A model generated the notes under the pieces. That model was not told the origin of the DNA. It did not search any database and saw only the letters and a program-made list of their open reading frames with translations. From an uncultured Opitutia bacterium (GTDB taxonomy: Bacteria > Verrucomicrobiota > Verrucomicrobiia > Opitutales > UBA953): 37,135 nucleotides of DNA. This document shows positions 1 through 9,798 of this stretch, in pieces; the first letter of the stretch is position 1; the number at the start of each line of letters is the position of its first letter. The translations under genes and the position numbers were made by a program. Location: positions 1 through 37,135 of the forward strand of contig CAIXHF010000112.1 in NCBI GenBank assembly GCA_903919185.1, read 5' to 3'.

Positions 1-1042
<1,042 letters not shown>

Positions 1043-1050
<8 letters not shown>

Positions 1051-1069
1051 TCGCTGCGCGATTACTTCG
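1043..1069 (+). terminator. Perfect inverted repeat spanning the ilvB stop codon
   Basis: Arms CGAAGTAATCG (1043-1053) and CGATTACTTCG (1059-1069) are exact reverse complements, and one more C-G pair closes a three-base loop. The TAA stop of ilvB is inside the left arm. No T-run follows, so this is not a classical intrinsic terminator. It may end or protect the transcript; that is inferred. Confidence 0.5.
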
Positions 1070-1112
1070 AGGGGACAGCGGTTGGAATGCACTCTATCGG
1101 GTAACGACAGCA

Positions 1113-1246
1113 CTCAAAGGGGAACCGAAGACCGGATCATTAGCAGGGGGTTATATACTCGCCGTTAACTTCCCGGTTCCCGGTCTCCCTTTGCAGAAAA
1201 CCGCTAACCGCTAACCGCTTCACCCTTGGGCTTGCGACTCCGTCGC
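1113..1246. repeat. ~130 bp intergenic repeat, copy 1
   Basis: This stretch matches 2820-2951 in the same orientation over almost its whole length. The best-conserved blocks are the CTCAAAGGGGAACCG start, the core CGCCGTTAACTTCCCGGTTC and the tail CTTCACCCTTGGGCTTGCGA. Within the copy, a 5' block (about 1115-1135) and a 3' block (about 1174-1193) are imperfect inverted repeats that could fold into a long hairpin. It lies between the convergent ends of ilvB and the GIDE-LemA gene. No coding sequence is seen in it. Confidence 0.85.
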
Positions 1247-1277
1247 GTCCGTTCGCCGCCACGCCTGGCTGGACTGA

Positions 1278-2645
1278 TCAGAACGCCACCGTCGCCGGGT
1301 GGTGAGTGAAACCTTCGGCTTCGAATAAGGCGGCGGGCTTCATCTTGACCAAGCCCGCCAGGTAGCGGTCCGGGATAGTCTCGATTCGGGTGTTATAGAA
1401 TGTCGCGATGTTATTATGATATCCACGTGCTAGGGCGATGCGGTCTTCGGTCTCAATGAGCTGCTTGCTCAAATCATTGAATAACGCCTGTGCGCGGATT
1501 TCAGGGTAACTTTCGATGACGGCGAGGATACCGGGCGCGAGCGCCTTCAGCGAACCACCGCCGGCCTGTGCCCGCATGGCGGTCACCAACGCCTGCACCG
1601 CGGTCTCATGTTCACGGAAGCCCTGCACACAGGCCACAAAACGCCTAATGAGGTCCGTGCGACGCTTTAACTGCACATCAATGAGCGAATACGCCTGCGC
1701 CACGCGATTGCGGAGGCCGACCATGCTATTGAAGGCCATCCGGGCCCAGCCCACAGCCCGCATCAGCAGATAGAGGCTCACCCCTATGAGGAGGCCCAGT
1801 GGGATGTAAGGACCCACCGCCGATAACCCTTCACCGAACATTTTCACGGGGTGATCATCATCAAAAACCATTCTGAAAAAACCTGCGTATACCTTGAGGA
1901 CCGGCCCCAGCCCGGCGGACGCAACCAGGGCGGCGTTAACCGCCGCGAACGCCCCCGTAAAATCTAAACTCTTTGCCCTCCAGGCCATCCGGGCGCTGAT
2001 GGAGCGTTCTCCGCGGTACGAAATAATGAAGATGTCTTCCCTTTCGTCATGGGCGATCTGGGCCGCCACCACGTCGGGACGCTCACTCGCACGTCCTCGG
2101 ATAAAAACTTTCATCCCCACGGTCAAGGCGTACTCGGTGAACGTCCGGAGACCCTTGGAGCCTTCGACATCCGTCAGCGGGCCTTTGGCGTAATAAAGCG
2201 GACTCGTTTTATTCGCCAATTTCTTTAAAATCACGCAGGGTTCGATTTTGGCCCCCACTGGGTTCACCCAGATAAATCCCGTTTCATCCTTAAGGTAGAA
2301 TTCTGACGCTTGGCCGCCGGAAGCGACAACATCCTCGCCAGAATATCGGCTATTCCCGCTTCCACGAACCCAATGCTCGACGACCTTCCAGCGGTAGTAT
2401 ACGCACGGCGTATCGGTTAGATGACTAGTAAAGGGATACTGGCTGACGCAAACGCCCGAGACCTCGACCTCGCCAATGAAGACCCCGAGGGCCTTGGATG
2501 TTGGCGTGTCGGCGAGCAGCCGCTCCTGCCGTTTTAAATTCAAGGCAACCGCCAGCGCCGCAAAAGACAGCGAGAGCACCAATAAGGCAGCCAGCAAGTT
2601 TTCAAAGGGGGGCACGCCTAAAGACCTATCGCCAGCCAAGCCCAA
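1278..2645 (-). CDS. Membrane protein with GIDE-like and LemA domains
   Basis: Membrane protein of 455 aa with unknown role. Order of parts: an N-terminal membrane segment (about residues 16-36); a soluble region (about 50-215) resembling the GIDE domain known from MUL1-type ubiquitin ligases, with the PCVYYRWKVVE strand near 80-90; two hydrophobic stretches (about 230-258 and 277-303); and a C-terminal LemA-type helical domain (about 305-450) beginning MVGLRNRVAQAYSLIDVQLKRR and containing the family's YPEIRAQ block. No RING finger is present, so ubiquitin ligase activity is not implied. The start is uncertain: TTG at 2645 fits a possible -10 box at 2707-2712, and GTG at 2615 is an alternative. 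The gene is visibly less GC-rich than its neighbours and is bracketed by direct repeats. Confidence 0.75.
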   Translation of the reverse strand: MGLAGDRSLGVPPFENLLAALLVLSLSFAALAVALNLKRQERLLADTPTSKALGVFIGEVEVSGVCVSQYPFTSHLTDTPCVYYRWKVVEHWVRGSGNSRYSGEDVVASGGQASEFYLKDETGFIWVNPVGAKIEPCVILKKLANKTSPLYYAKGPLTDVEGSKGLRTFTEYALTVGMKVFIRGRASERPDVVAAQIAHDEREDIFIISYRGERSISARMAWRAKSLDFTGAFAAVNAALVASAGLGPVLKVYAGFFRMVFDDDHPVKMFGEGLSAVGPYIPLGLLIGVSLYLLMRAVGWARMAFNSMVGLRNRVAQAYSLIDVQLKRRTDLIRRFVACVQGFREHETAVQALVTAMRAQAGGGSLKALAPGILAVIESYPEIRAQALFNDLSKQLIETEDRIALARGYHNNIATFYNTRIETIPDRYLAGLVKMKPAALFEAEGFTHHPATVAF

Positions 2646-2706
2646 AGCGAGGACTCAATCGGGCAACGGAAGCACTAGTCCGCCGGAACCGCCGATATCT
2701 TCATTA

Positions 2707-2712
2707 ATTATA
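2707..2712 (-). promoter_or_regulatory. Candidate -10 box for the GIDE-LemA gene
   Basis: The minus strand reads TATAAT here, a perfect sigma70-type -10 hexamer, about 60 bases upstream of the TTG start at 2645 in a locally AT-rich stretch. The bases at -35 distance (AGGTCA with a 17-base spacer) match the consensus poorly, so the call is tentative. Confidence 0.4.
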
Positions 2713-2819
2713 CAATAACGACATTAAAATGACCTCCCGAACGCTTGGTGGGTCTGAACATGCCGCACCCTCGGCCGCAAACGGACGCCACGCAGTGGCG
2801 CCCCACCCTCAAGACAGGG

Positions 2820-2951
2820 CTCAAAGGGGAACCGGAGACTGGCTGATTTGCCGGGGGTAGATACCCGCCGTTAACTTCCCGGTTCCCGGTCTCCCTTTGC
2901 AGGAAATCCCAACCGCCAACCGCTTCACCCTTGGGCTTGCGACTACGTCGC
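2820..2951. repeat. ~130 bp intergenic repeat, copy 2
   Basis: Second copy of the repeat at 1113-1246, in the same orientation, ending six bases before the trxB stop. Its inverted arms are near 2822-2841 and 2877-2899. The core CGCCGTTAACTTCCCGGTTC and the tail ending GGGCTTGCGACTACGTCGC are almost identical to copy 1. The remaining part of this gap, 2646-2819, holds the leader of the GIDE-LemA gene and nothing else I recognise. Confidence 0.85.
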
Positions 2952-2956
2952 AAGCC

Positions 2957-3880
2957 TCAGTGGCCCGCGAGCCAGCGTTCGGCTTCGATCGCTGCACGGC
3001 AGCCCATGCCAGCCGCAGTGATGGCTTGGCGGTAGACGTGATCCGAGCAGTCGCCGGCGACAAAGACGCCCGGGACCTTGGTGCTGACCGTGTTGGCGGC
3101 CGCGACGAAGTAACCGCCTTCATCGACGTCGAGTGCCGGCGTAAAAGCCTTGGAATTAGGGATGTGGCCAATGGCGACGAAAACACATTTTACGCCCAGT
3201 GCGCGGACTGCACCGGACTTCTCGACGACTTCCAGCGTGTGGACCTTACCATCGGCACCACCGAGGACTTGCTTCGGCGTGACGTTAAGGACGAGCTCAA
3301 TCTTCGCATGGGTCTTCACGCGCTGGACCATGATGTCAGAAGCGCGGAAGGTATCGCGACGGTGCGCGAGGTAGACCTTGGAAGCGAAACGGGTAAGGAA
3401 GAGGGCCTCTTCGCAGGCGGAATCGCCACCGCCGACCACGGCGACGGGGACGTCGCGGTAGAACGCGCCATCGCAGGTCGCACAAGTCGTGACGCCGTTA
3501 CCGCCGTAGTATTCCTGTTCACCAGGGATACCTAAGAAACGCGGCGAGGCGCCCGTCGCGATAATCACCGCCTTGGCTTCGTAGGTGGCGTCACCGCCGA
3601 CGAGCTTCTTCACTGGGCCAGAGAAATCGACCGAATCGATCCGATCCCAGGCGAACTTCGCGCCAAAGCGCTCCGCTTGGCCCTTCATATTCGTGATGAG
3701 CTCGTTGCCGTCCACACCATGGACGAAACCAGGGAAGTTCTCGACCTCGGAGGTCGTCGTTAACTGGCCACCTGGCTGGCCGCCCTCGAGCACCAAGGGG
3801 CTCAGGCCGGCACGGGCGGCGTAGATGGCGGCAGTAAGGCCGGCGCAGCCGGTACCGAGAATAATAACGTTTTCAGCCAT
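2957..3880 (-). CDS. trxB: Thioredoxin-disulfide reductase
   Basis: Cytosolic flavoenzyme that passes electrons from NADPH to thioredoxin. The 307-aa product has an N-terminal FAD site (GTGCAG, residues 10-15 region), the GGQPGGQL block near 33-40, the redox-active CATC at 133-136 followed by DGAF, and the NADPH-binding [10 protein letters not shown] segment. This is the normal low-molecular-weight TrxB length. I chose the ATG at 3880 because [11 protein letters not shown] matches the family start; the frame stays open further upstream but that part is not conserved. No clear Shine-Dalgarno precedes it. One small oddity is Cys in the FAD loop, where Pro is usual (GSGPAG). The gene is transcribed away from secA. 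Confidence 0.95.
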   Translation of the reverse strand: MAENVIILGTGCAGLTAAIYAARAGLSPLVLEGGQPGGQLTTTSEVENFPGFVHGVDGNELITNMKGQAERFGAKFAWDRIDSVDFSGPVKKLVGGDATYEAKAVIIATGASPRFLGIPGEQEYYGGNGVTTCATCDGAFYRDVPVAVVGGGDSACEEALFLTRFASKVYLAHRRDTFRASDIMVQRVKTHAKIELVLNVTPKQVLGGADGKVHTLEVVEKSGAVRALGVKCVFVAIGHIPNSKAFTPALDVDEGGYFVAAANTVSTKVPGVFVAGDCSDHVYRQAITAAGMGCRAAIEAERWLAGH

Positions 3881-3972
3881 GGGGATGGCTTCATCTTGAG
3901 GCCTCCAAGCCAACGGCAAGGCGGAAAAGCCTCCCGTGAACAAGTGAGCCCTCAGGGCCAGGCCTGCCTAAC

Positions 3973-4042
3973 GGGGTCAGACCCCAATAATGGGGTCAGG
4001 CACCAACATTGGGGTCTGACCCCATTATTGGTGCCTGACCCC
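3973..4042. repeat. Nested GGGGTCAG palindrome between trxB and secA
   Basis: Two 34-base arms (3973-4006 and 4009-4042) separated by CA are reverse complements at 30 of 34 positions. Each arm contains two units: GGGGTCAGACCCC, itself a perfect 6-1-6 palindrome, and the variant GGGGTCAGGCACC. Their order is swapped between arms, which accounts for all four mismatches. The element lies in the 279-base gap between the divergent starts of trxB and secA. GGGGTCAG/GACCCC units resemble REP-type elements often associated with RAYT transposases (general knowledge; no transposase is seen here). Confidence 0.8.
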
Positions 4043-4159
4043 ATCGCGGGCGGGTGGGGATTAATCGTCCGGTCGGCCGTTTCGGGGCTGGATTCTGCGG
4101 TTTTTGGGCTTTGACTCGGCCTTTCCATACCCAGTCTGCACCCTTTCGCGCCCGGACCC

Positions 4160-7100
4160 ATGTTTCTCAGTATCCTCAAACTTTTCGCTGGCAGCCATAA
4201 CCGGACTTTCCTCCGCAAGTGCGCCCCGCTGGTCAAAAAAATCAACGCCCACGAACTGGAGTACCAGCGCCTGTCCGACGAGGCCATCAAAGGCAAGACC
4301 GCCGAGTTCAAGGCCCGCCTCGCCAAGGGCGAGTCCCTCGACGCCCTCCTCCCCGAAGCCTTTGCCGTCGTCAAGAACGCTGCCCGCCGCCTCTGCGGCT
4401 CGACCTCCATCGTCTGCGACCATGAACAGGCCTGGCAGATGGTGCATTTCGACGTCCAGCTCATCGGCGGCATCGCCCTCCACCAGAAGAAGATCGCCGA
4501 AATGGCGACCGGTGAAGGCAAAACCCTCGTCGCTACCCTACCCCTTTACCTAAACGCGCTCACCGGCCAGAATTGTCAGCTCGTCACGGTCAATGACTAC
4601 CTCGCCCGCCGCGACTCCGAATGGATGGGGCACCTCTTTAGCTGGCTCGGGCTCACCGTCGGTTGCATCCAAAACCAGATGGGCAACGAGGAACGCCAAA
4701 AAGCCTACGCCTGCGATATCACCTACGGGACTGCTTCCGAATTCGGCTTTGATTACCTACGCGACAACGGGATGGCCCTGAGCGCCGGCGAACAGGTGCA
4801 GCGTGAACACTACTTCTGCATCGTCGACGAAATCGACTCCATCCTCATCGACGAAGCCCGCACCCCGCTGATCATCTCCGGTCCGGTCACCGAAGAACGT
4901 GAACCGCCGTTCATGCGCCTCGTGCCGCAGGTCAAAGTGCTCGTTGACCTCCAGACCCGCTTGGCCACGCGCCTGATTATCGAAGCAGAAGCCGAACTCA
5001 AGGGCCTCCCAGACAACAAGGAGCCCTCGGCCGACACGCTCGACAAACTCTGGCTAACCGCCCACGGGATGCCCCGTAATAAGTCCTTCGCCCGTCTCAT
5101 GGAGAACGGCCGCTGGCGTAAGCTCCTCGAGAAACATGAAGGCATCCTCGCCAGCGAAGTTGAAAAAGACCGCCGCTACCACCTCAAGGAACGCCTTTAC
5201 TTCGCCATCAGCGAACGCAACCACGAGTCTGACCTCACCCAGCTCGGCCGCGACACCCTACGCCCGGGCGAGCCCGATGCGTTCGTCCTGCCCGACCTCC
5301 CCACGCACTTCGTGGAGCTCGATAGCGATACCAGCCTCACCCCTGAGAAGCGCTCCGAACTGCGCGGCACCGCCGAGGCCGCCTATATTAAGGTCTCCGA
5401 AGACATCCACGCCATCGGCCAACTCCTCAAGGCCTTCGCCCTGTACGAAAAGGACCGTCACTACGTCGTGCATGAAGGTAAGGTCATGATCGTCGACGAA
5501 AACACTGGGCGTATCATGTCGGGCCGTCGCTGGAGCGATGGCTTGCACCAGGCGGTCGAAGCCAAGGAAGGCGTCACCCTCGAGAAGGAAAATAAAACCT
5601 ACGCGACCGTCACGATCCAGAACTACTTCCGGATGTACGAGAAGCTGTCCGGCATGACGGGTACGGCTGAGACTGAAGCCACCGAGTTCAACGAAATCTA
5701 CAACTTAACGGTGGTCACCATCCCGACCAACCAGCCCTGCATCCGCACCGACGCCAACGATATCGTCTTCAAGACGCGCCGCGAGAAGTACCAATTCGTG
5801 ATCAAGGAGCTCGCCGACGCCAACAAGCGCGGCCAGCCCGTCCTCGTCGGCACGGCCTCGGTCGAAGCTTCCGAGACGCTCAGCCGCATGCTGACCCTGG
5901 CCCGCCTCCCGCACAAGGTGTTGAACGCCAAGCACCACGAGCAGGAAGCCGACATTGTCGCCATGGCTGGTCAGAACGGCGCCGTCACCATCGCCACCAA
6001 TATGGCTGGCCGCGGTACCGACATCCGCCTCGGCGAGGGCGTGCGCGAACTCGGTGGCCTCTACGTGCTCGGCACCGAGCGCCATGAATCCCGCCGCGTC
6101 GACCGCCAACTCCGCGGCCGTTGCTCGCGCCAAGGTGACCCGGGCCGCTCGCGCTTCCTCGTCGCCCTAGAGGACGACTTAATGCGGCTCTTCTCCAACG
6201 CAGGCATTATCTCCTCGTTACTGGAAAAATCCTTTAAGGAAGGCGAACCCCTCGAGCACCCCTTGCTCGACCGCTCCATCGGGACCGCCCAGAAACGCGT
6301 CGAAGGCCAGAACTACTCGATGCGTAAGCGCCTGCTGCAGTTCGACGATGTCCTCAACCATCAGCGCCAGATTGTCTACGGCCTTCGTAACCGCACCCTC
6401 CATGAGGCCGACACCCGCGCCAACCTGCTATCCGTAGTTGGAGAAGAAATCGAAGAGCGCCTCAAGACCGCCTACCCGGACCTCGATGCCAACCCCGACC
6501 GCGCCGGCGCCGACGCCTTCGTGGCCTGGTTCGTCTCGACATTCCCGATTCGCTTCGCGGTGGAGGAACTCCTCCCGCTCAACCACGACCTCGCCACCGC
6601 CTCCGTGATTAAGAAAGTCGCCGAGCTGCAGAAGAGTCGCGAGACGAACGAGTCGCCCGAGATGCTCAATTACCTCGAGCGTCACCTCCTCCTGCGCTCG
6701 ATTGACCGTAACTGGCAGAACCACCTGACGGAGATGGAAGAACTCCGCCGAGCGGTCAACCTCCGCGGCTACGCGCAGAAAGACCCGCTGAACGAGTACA
6801 AGACGGAAGCCTACCGGGCCTTCGTCGAACTCATGCGCCAGCTGCGTACTGACGTCTGCTCTAGCCTCTTCCGGACCGCTTCCTCCATGGAAGCGCTGGA
6901 AGCTATTCTCCGGACGGCCCAAGGCCAAGTCGTTGCCACCGGCCCCGCTGAACCCGGCACGCCGGAAGATCAGCCGGAAGCGGAAGCGACCCCGGAAGCC
7001 ATGCAGCCGAAGCAAGAACCTTTCCGCCGCAATGAAGCTAAGATTGGCCGCAACGCCGTCGTCCGTATCCGCAAGGGCCCCGAAACGCTCGACCTGAAGT

Positions 7101-7165
7101 GGAAGAAGGCCGAGACGATGGTGCGCGATGAAGGCTGGGTCGTGATCGAAACGCTGTCCGAATGA
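4160..7165 (+). CDS. secA: Preprotein translocase ATPase SecA
   Basis: Motor of the Sec pathway that drives unfolded precursors through SecYEG. The 1001-aa product has Walker A GEGKT at 118-122, the DEAD-type motif VDEID at 222-226, the ILIDEARTPLIISG block, the NMAGRGTDI motif of the second nucleotide-binding domain and the QLRGRCSRQGDPG arginine-finger motif. It is about 100 residues longer than E. coli SecA, largely from an insert in the preprotein cross-linking region (roughly 255-400). A short insert with CGSTSIVCDHEQAWQM precedes HFDVQLIGG, a feature I associate with chlamydial/PVC SecA. The usual C-terminal cysteine-rich zinc motif is absent: after IGRN (962-965) comes a charged 36-residue tail without cysteine. 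Its stop overlaps the lnt start (ATGA). Confidence 0.96.
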   Translation: MFLSILKLFAGSHNRTFLRKCAPLVKKINAHELEYQRLSDEAIKGKTAEFKARLAKGESLDALLPEAFAVVKNAARRLCGSTSIVCDHEQAWQMVHFDVQLIGGIALHQKKIAEMATGEGKTLVATLPLYLNALTGQNCQLVTVNDYLARRDSEWMGHLFSWLGLTVGCIQNQMGNEERQKAYACDITYGTASEFGFDYLRDNGMALSAGEQVQREHYFCIVDEIDSILIDEARTPLIISGPVTEEREPPFMRLVPQVKVLVDLQTRLATRLIIEAEAELKGLPDNKEPSADTLDKLWLTAHGMPRNKSFARLMENGRWRKLLEKHEGILASEVEKDRRYHLKERLYFAISERNHESDLTQLGRDTLRPGEPDAFVLPDLPTHFVELDSDTSLTPEKRSELRGTAEAAYIKVSEDIHAIGQLLKAFALYEKDRHYVVHEGKVMIVDENTGRIMSGRRWSDGLHQAVEAKEGVTLEKENKTYATVTIQNYFRMYEKLSGMTGTAETEATEFNEIYNLTVVTIPTNQPCIRTDANDIVFKTRREKYQFVIKELADANKRGQPVLVGTASVEASETLSRMLTLARLPHKVLNAKHHEQEADIVAMAGQNGAVTIATNMAGRGTDIRLGEGVRELGGLYVLGTERHESRRVDRQLRGRCSRQGDPGRSRFLVALEDDLMRLFSNAGIISSLLEKSFKEGEPLEHPLLDRSIGTAQKRVEGQNYSMRKRLLQFDDVLNHQRQIVYGLRNRTLHEADTRANLLSVVGEEIEERLKTAYPDLDANPDRAGADAFVAWFVSTFPIRFAVEELLPLNHDLATASVIKKVAELQKSRETNESPEMLNYLERHLLLRSIDRNWQNHLTEMEELRRAVNLRGYAQKDPLNEYKTEAYRAFVELMRQLRTDVCSSLFRTASSMEALEAILRTAQGQVVATGPAEPGTPEDQPEAEATPEAMQPKQEPFRRNEAKIGRNAVVRIRKGPETLDLKWKKAETMVRDEGWVVIETLSE

Positions 7166-8760
7166 CCGACCGACCTCCGGCCCCCCGCTTCTCCGACGCC
7201 TGGCTGTGCTGGGGCGGACTGGGCCTGACGGCGCTGCTCCTGCTTTTTAGCTTTCCTCCGCTTGGGCATCCCTTCGTCGCGTTCTTCGCACTCATCCCGG
7301 CAGCACTCGCCGCCGCGGCCGCGCCCGACTGGCGTCTATGGCGACGCGCGGCCTACGGCACCAGTTGGCTACTCTGGGTCGTACTCTTAGCGTGGCTTCG
7401 CCATATTTACCCACCGCTCGGTTGGCTCGGGCTCGTGCTGTTGACGGCCTACTGCGCGCTATACCCGTTCCTCTGGCTACTAGCCCTCCGCTGGATTTTT
7501 CCGGCCTGCCGTGACGCCGGTGCACCGGCCCGCCTGCTGGCGACACTCGGCCTTGCCGGCGCCTGGGGCCTACTCGAATGGTTACGCACCATCGCACTCA
7601 CCGGCTTCGGTTGGCTGCCCTTCTCCGCCAGCCAACAAGGCAATGGCGTACTGCTCACGCTCTGCGCGTGGGTTGGACCCACGGGACTCTCCATCGGCCT
7701 CGTTCTCATTAACCTTGGGCTGGCCAGTTGGATTGTCCGTCTCCGCGCCCTGCGCGCCTCGGCCGACTCACTCGAGCCCCTGACGCCCACGAGTTGGTTC
7801 CGCCGTTTAACGCCCGAGCTTTACTTAGGTTTAGCGGTCATCGCGGCTGGCTTTTACTGCACGCTTCAGCAACTCGCCCGCGAAGCCCCCCGACAGGAAG
7901 TGCGAATCGCGGCACTGCGGACGGACTTTGATCCCACCGAAAAATGGGACAGCACTAAACTTGATAAACATGCGAAGGCCCTAAACAGCCTGACCGTGGC
8001 GGCGGGGCAGGAAAAACCGGATGTCGTGCTCTGGCCCGAAGCCGCCCTTCCCCTCTCCACCGACAACGCTGGCTATGTCACGTTCCTCCGCGGCAACGTC
8101 GCCGGGGCGGGTTGCCCGCTCCTGATTGGCGCTATCGAACCGCGCAAAAATGGCTATGCCAACAGCGCTGTCGTCGTGACCGCGGAAGGCCTCGCCAAGC
8201 CGACCTACGCCAAGCGTCACCTCGTGCCCTTTGGCGAATATGTCCCGCTCGCCGACTGGTTACCGTTGCGCAAGGTCGTACCTATCGCGCAAGACTGCGT
8301 TCCCGGCGATGGCGCGACGCTCCTACCCCTGACGACCCGCAGCGGCTTCACTTTCTTGGCCGGGCCCTTGGTGTGCTACGAAGACGTCTTCCCCGAACTG
8401 GCCCGCGAGCACGCTCTGGCGGGCGCCGACCTCCTCGTCGTCGTAACCAACGATGGCTGGTATGGCCACGAAGCGGGGGATGCCCAGCACACCGCGCATT
8501 CGGTGCTGATGGCGGTCGCCACGGGACTTCCCGTCGCCCGCTCCGGGAACGCCGGGTGGAGCGGGGTCATCACCCACCGCGGCATCCTCCAGCCCACCAG
8601 CATACCGGGAGCCCCCTTAAGTGCCGTCGCCCATCTCCGCCGCGACCGGGGCGAACCCACTTTTTGGGTCCGGCATGGCGATTGGGCCGTCGGCCTGGGC
8701 GGGCTGTGCTTTGGCCTGACCTACCTCTGGCGGCGCCGGCGGATCGCCCACGCGGCCTAG
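7162..8760 (+). CDS. lnt: Apolipoprotein N-acyltransferase
   Basis: Inner-membrane enzyme that adds the third acyl chain to the N-terminal cysteine of lipoproteins. The 532-aa product has an N-terminal block of hydrophobic segments (about residues 14-235) followed by a periplasmic nitrilase-like domain. The Glu-Lys-Cys triad is visible: E293 in WPEAALP, K351 in YAKRHLVPFGEY and C405 in GPLVCYED. A last hydrophobic stretch near 510-523 anchors the C-terminus. The ATG overlaps the secA stop by four bases, so the two are probably translationally coupled. It fits functionally with the Lol transporter genes further along. Identification is firm. Confidence 0.94.
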   Translation: MTDRPPAPRFSDAWLCWGGLGLTALLLLFSFPPLGHPFVAFFALIPAALAAAAAPDWRLWRRAAYGTSWLLWVVLLAWLRHIYPPLGWLGLVLLTAYCALYPFLWLLALRWIFPACRDAGAPARLLATLGLAGAWGLLEWLRTIALTGFGWLPFSASQQGNGVLLTLCAWVGPTGLSIGLVLINLGLASWIVRLRALRASADSLEPLTPTSWFRRLTPELYLGLAVIAAGFYCTLQQLAREAPRQEVRIAALRTDFDPTEKWDSTKLDKHAKALNSLTVAAGQEKPDVVLWPEAALPLSTDNAGYVTFLRGNVAGAGCPLLIGAIEPRKNGYANSAVVVTAEGLAKPTYAKRHLVPFGEYVPLADWLPLRKVVPIAQDCVPGDGATLLPLTTRSGFTFLAGPLVCYEDVFPELAREHALAGADLLVVVTNDGWYGHEAGDAQHTAHSVLMAVATGLPVARSGNAGWSGVITHRGILQPTSIPGAPLSAVAHLRRDRGEPTFWVRHGDWAVGLGGLCFGLTYLWRRRRIAHAA

Positions 8761-8865
8761 GCGAGGAAATCTGCAAGTCCGTGTCGACCTGCCTTAAAAA
8801 GGCTTCACACTGAACCCACCCCGATGGCGGACAAATCCGCCCCGTGGCCACGCTTACTCCTCACT

Positions 8866-9789
8866 ATGCGACTCCTGCTTACCTACCTCGGCCTTTGCCT
8901 GACCGCCACCCTTTCCGCCCAAGAGGTCAAGAAACCGAAAGACGAATTTCCCGCCTCGGGCATCGCGACCTTTAAGTTACGCATTAAGTCGATCCCTATG
9001 GTGGCCGTGAAGGTCAATGGCGTCACGCTTAACCTCGGCGTCGACACGGGTTGCCAAGGTAACGGTGTGCTGACCGAAGCCGGCGCACGCAAGGCTGGCA
9101 TCGAAGTGGCGTTCACCTTGCCCACCATGGGTAATGATGGCCGCGGTGAGACCAGCTACGGCTACATAGAATCACTCGAAGGGGGCGGCGCGGTCTGGAA
9201 GGACTTCCACATGGCCATCATGCCACTCACTGGCATGGACCTAGATGGCTTGGTGGGCGCGGACATCCTCTTTGGGAAACCCTTCTACATGGACCTCGCC
9301 AATGCGGTGATGACGCTCGGCAAGACGCCCGACACTTCCGCGGCGCATGAGGTCGCCATCTTTAGCCGCGGCGGACACTGTGGCGTCAACATTGAGGTCG
9401 ACGGCCACAAGGTGCCCATGATTGTCGATTCGGGAGCCTCCAAGTCCTACATGAGCTCACTCAAGTTCCGCGGCAAAACGATTTTCAAAGGCTATGTCCC
9501 TGTGGCTTCGGTCCGCGGCGTCAACCTCACCCGGGTCGAAGTCTGCCAAATCAAATCCCTCCGCATTGGTGGGGCGCCCCTGACTGGGGTGGAATTCCTC
9601 CGCGACCAGGAGCATAACCTTTTGGGTGATGATTTCCTGCGAGCCCACCCCATCGCAGTGGACATGGCCGCCCGGCGCTTCTGGCTGTTTGAGTCACAAG
9701 GCAGCACCAAAGGAAGTAAATCGATGCTCCCCAATAATGAGGGCACGCCGACGGAGCCTGCGAAGGCCACCCCAGCACCCGTCAAGTAA
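8866..9789 (+). CDS. Exported retropepsin-like aspartic protease with two D-T/S-G motifs
   Basis: Likely secreted or periplasmic protein of 307 aa. The N-terminus reads as a Sec signal (hydrophobic residues 2-16, cleavage probably after LSA near 18), which is why the ATG at 8866 is preferred over the in-frame upstream ATG at 8824. Two aspartic-protease signatures are present: VDTGCQGN (DTG at 60-62) and MIVDSGASKS (DSG at 188-190), about 128 residues apart, each followed by a further hydrophobic-GxD type strand (DLDGLVGADILFG and NLLGDDFLRAHP). This suggests two retropepsin-like lobes on one chain, as in duplicated bacterial members of the family. Substrate unknown. It converges on the next gene, 9 bases away. 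Confidence 0.7.
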   Translation: MRLLLTYLGLCLTATLSAQEVKKPKDEFPASGIATFKLRIKSIPMVAVKVNGVTLNLGVDTGCQGNGVLTEAGARKAGIEVAFTLPTMGNDGRGETSYGYIESLEGGGAVWKDFHMAIMPLTGMDLDGLVGADILFGKPFYMDLANAVMTLGKTPDTSAAHEVAIFSRGGHCGVNIEVDGHKVPMIVDSGASKSYMSSLKFRGKTIFKGYVPVASVRGVNLTRVEVCQIKSLRIGGAPLTGVEFLRDQEHNLLGDDFLRAHPIAVDMAARRFWLFESQGSTKGSKSMLPNNEGTPTEPAKATPAPVK

Positions 9790-9798
9790 GCGGGAAGT

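Noticed and set aside
8791-8803. GCCTT-AAA-AAGGC hairpin between lnt and the protease gene
   Set aside because: Only five base pairs with a three-base loop and no T-run; too weak to call a terminator.
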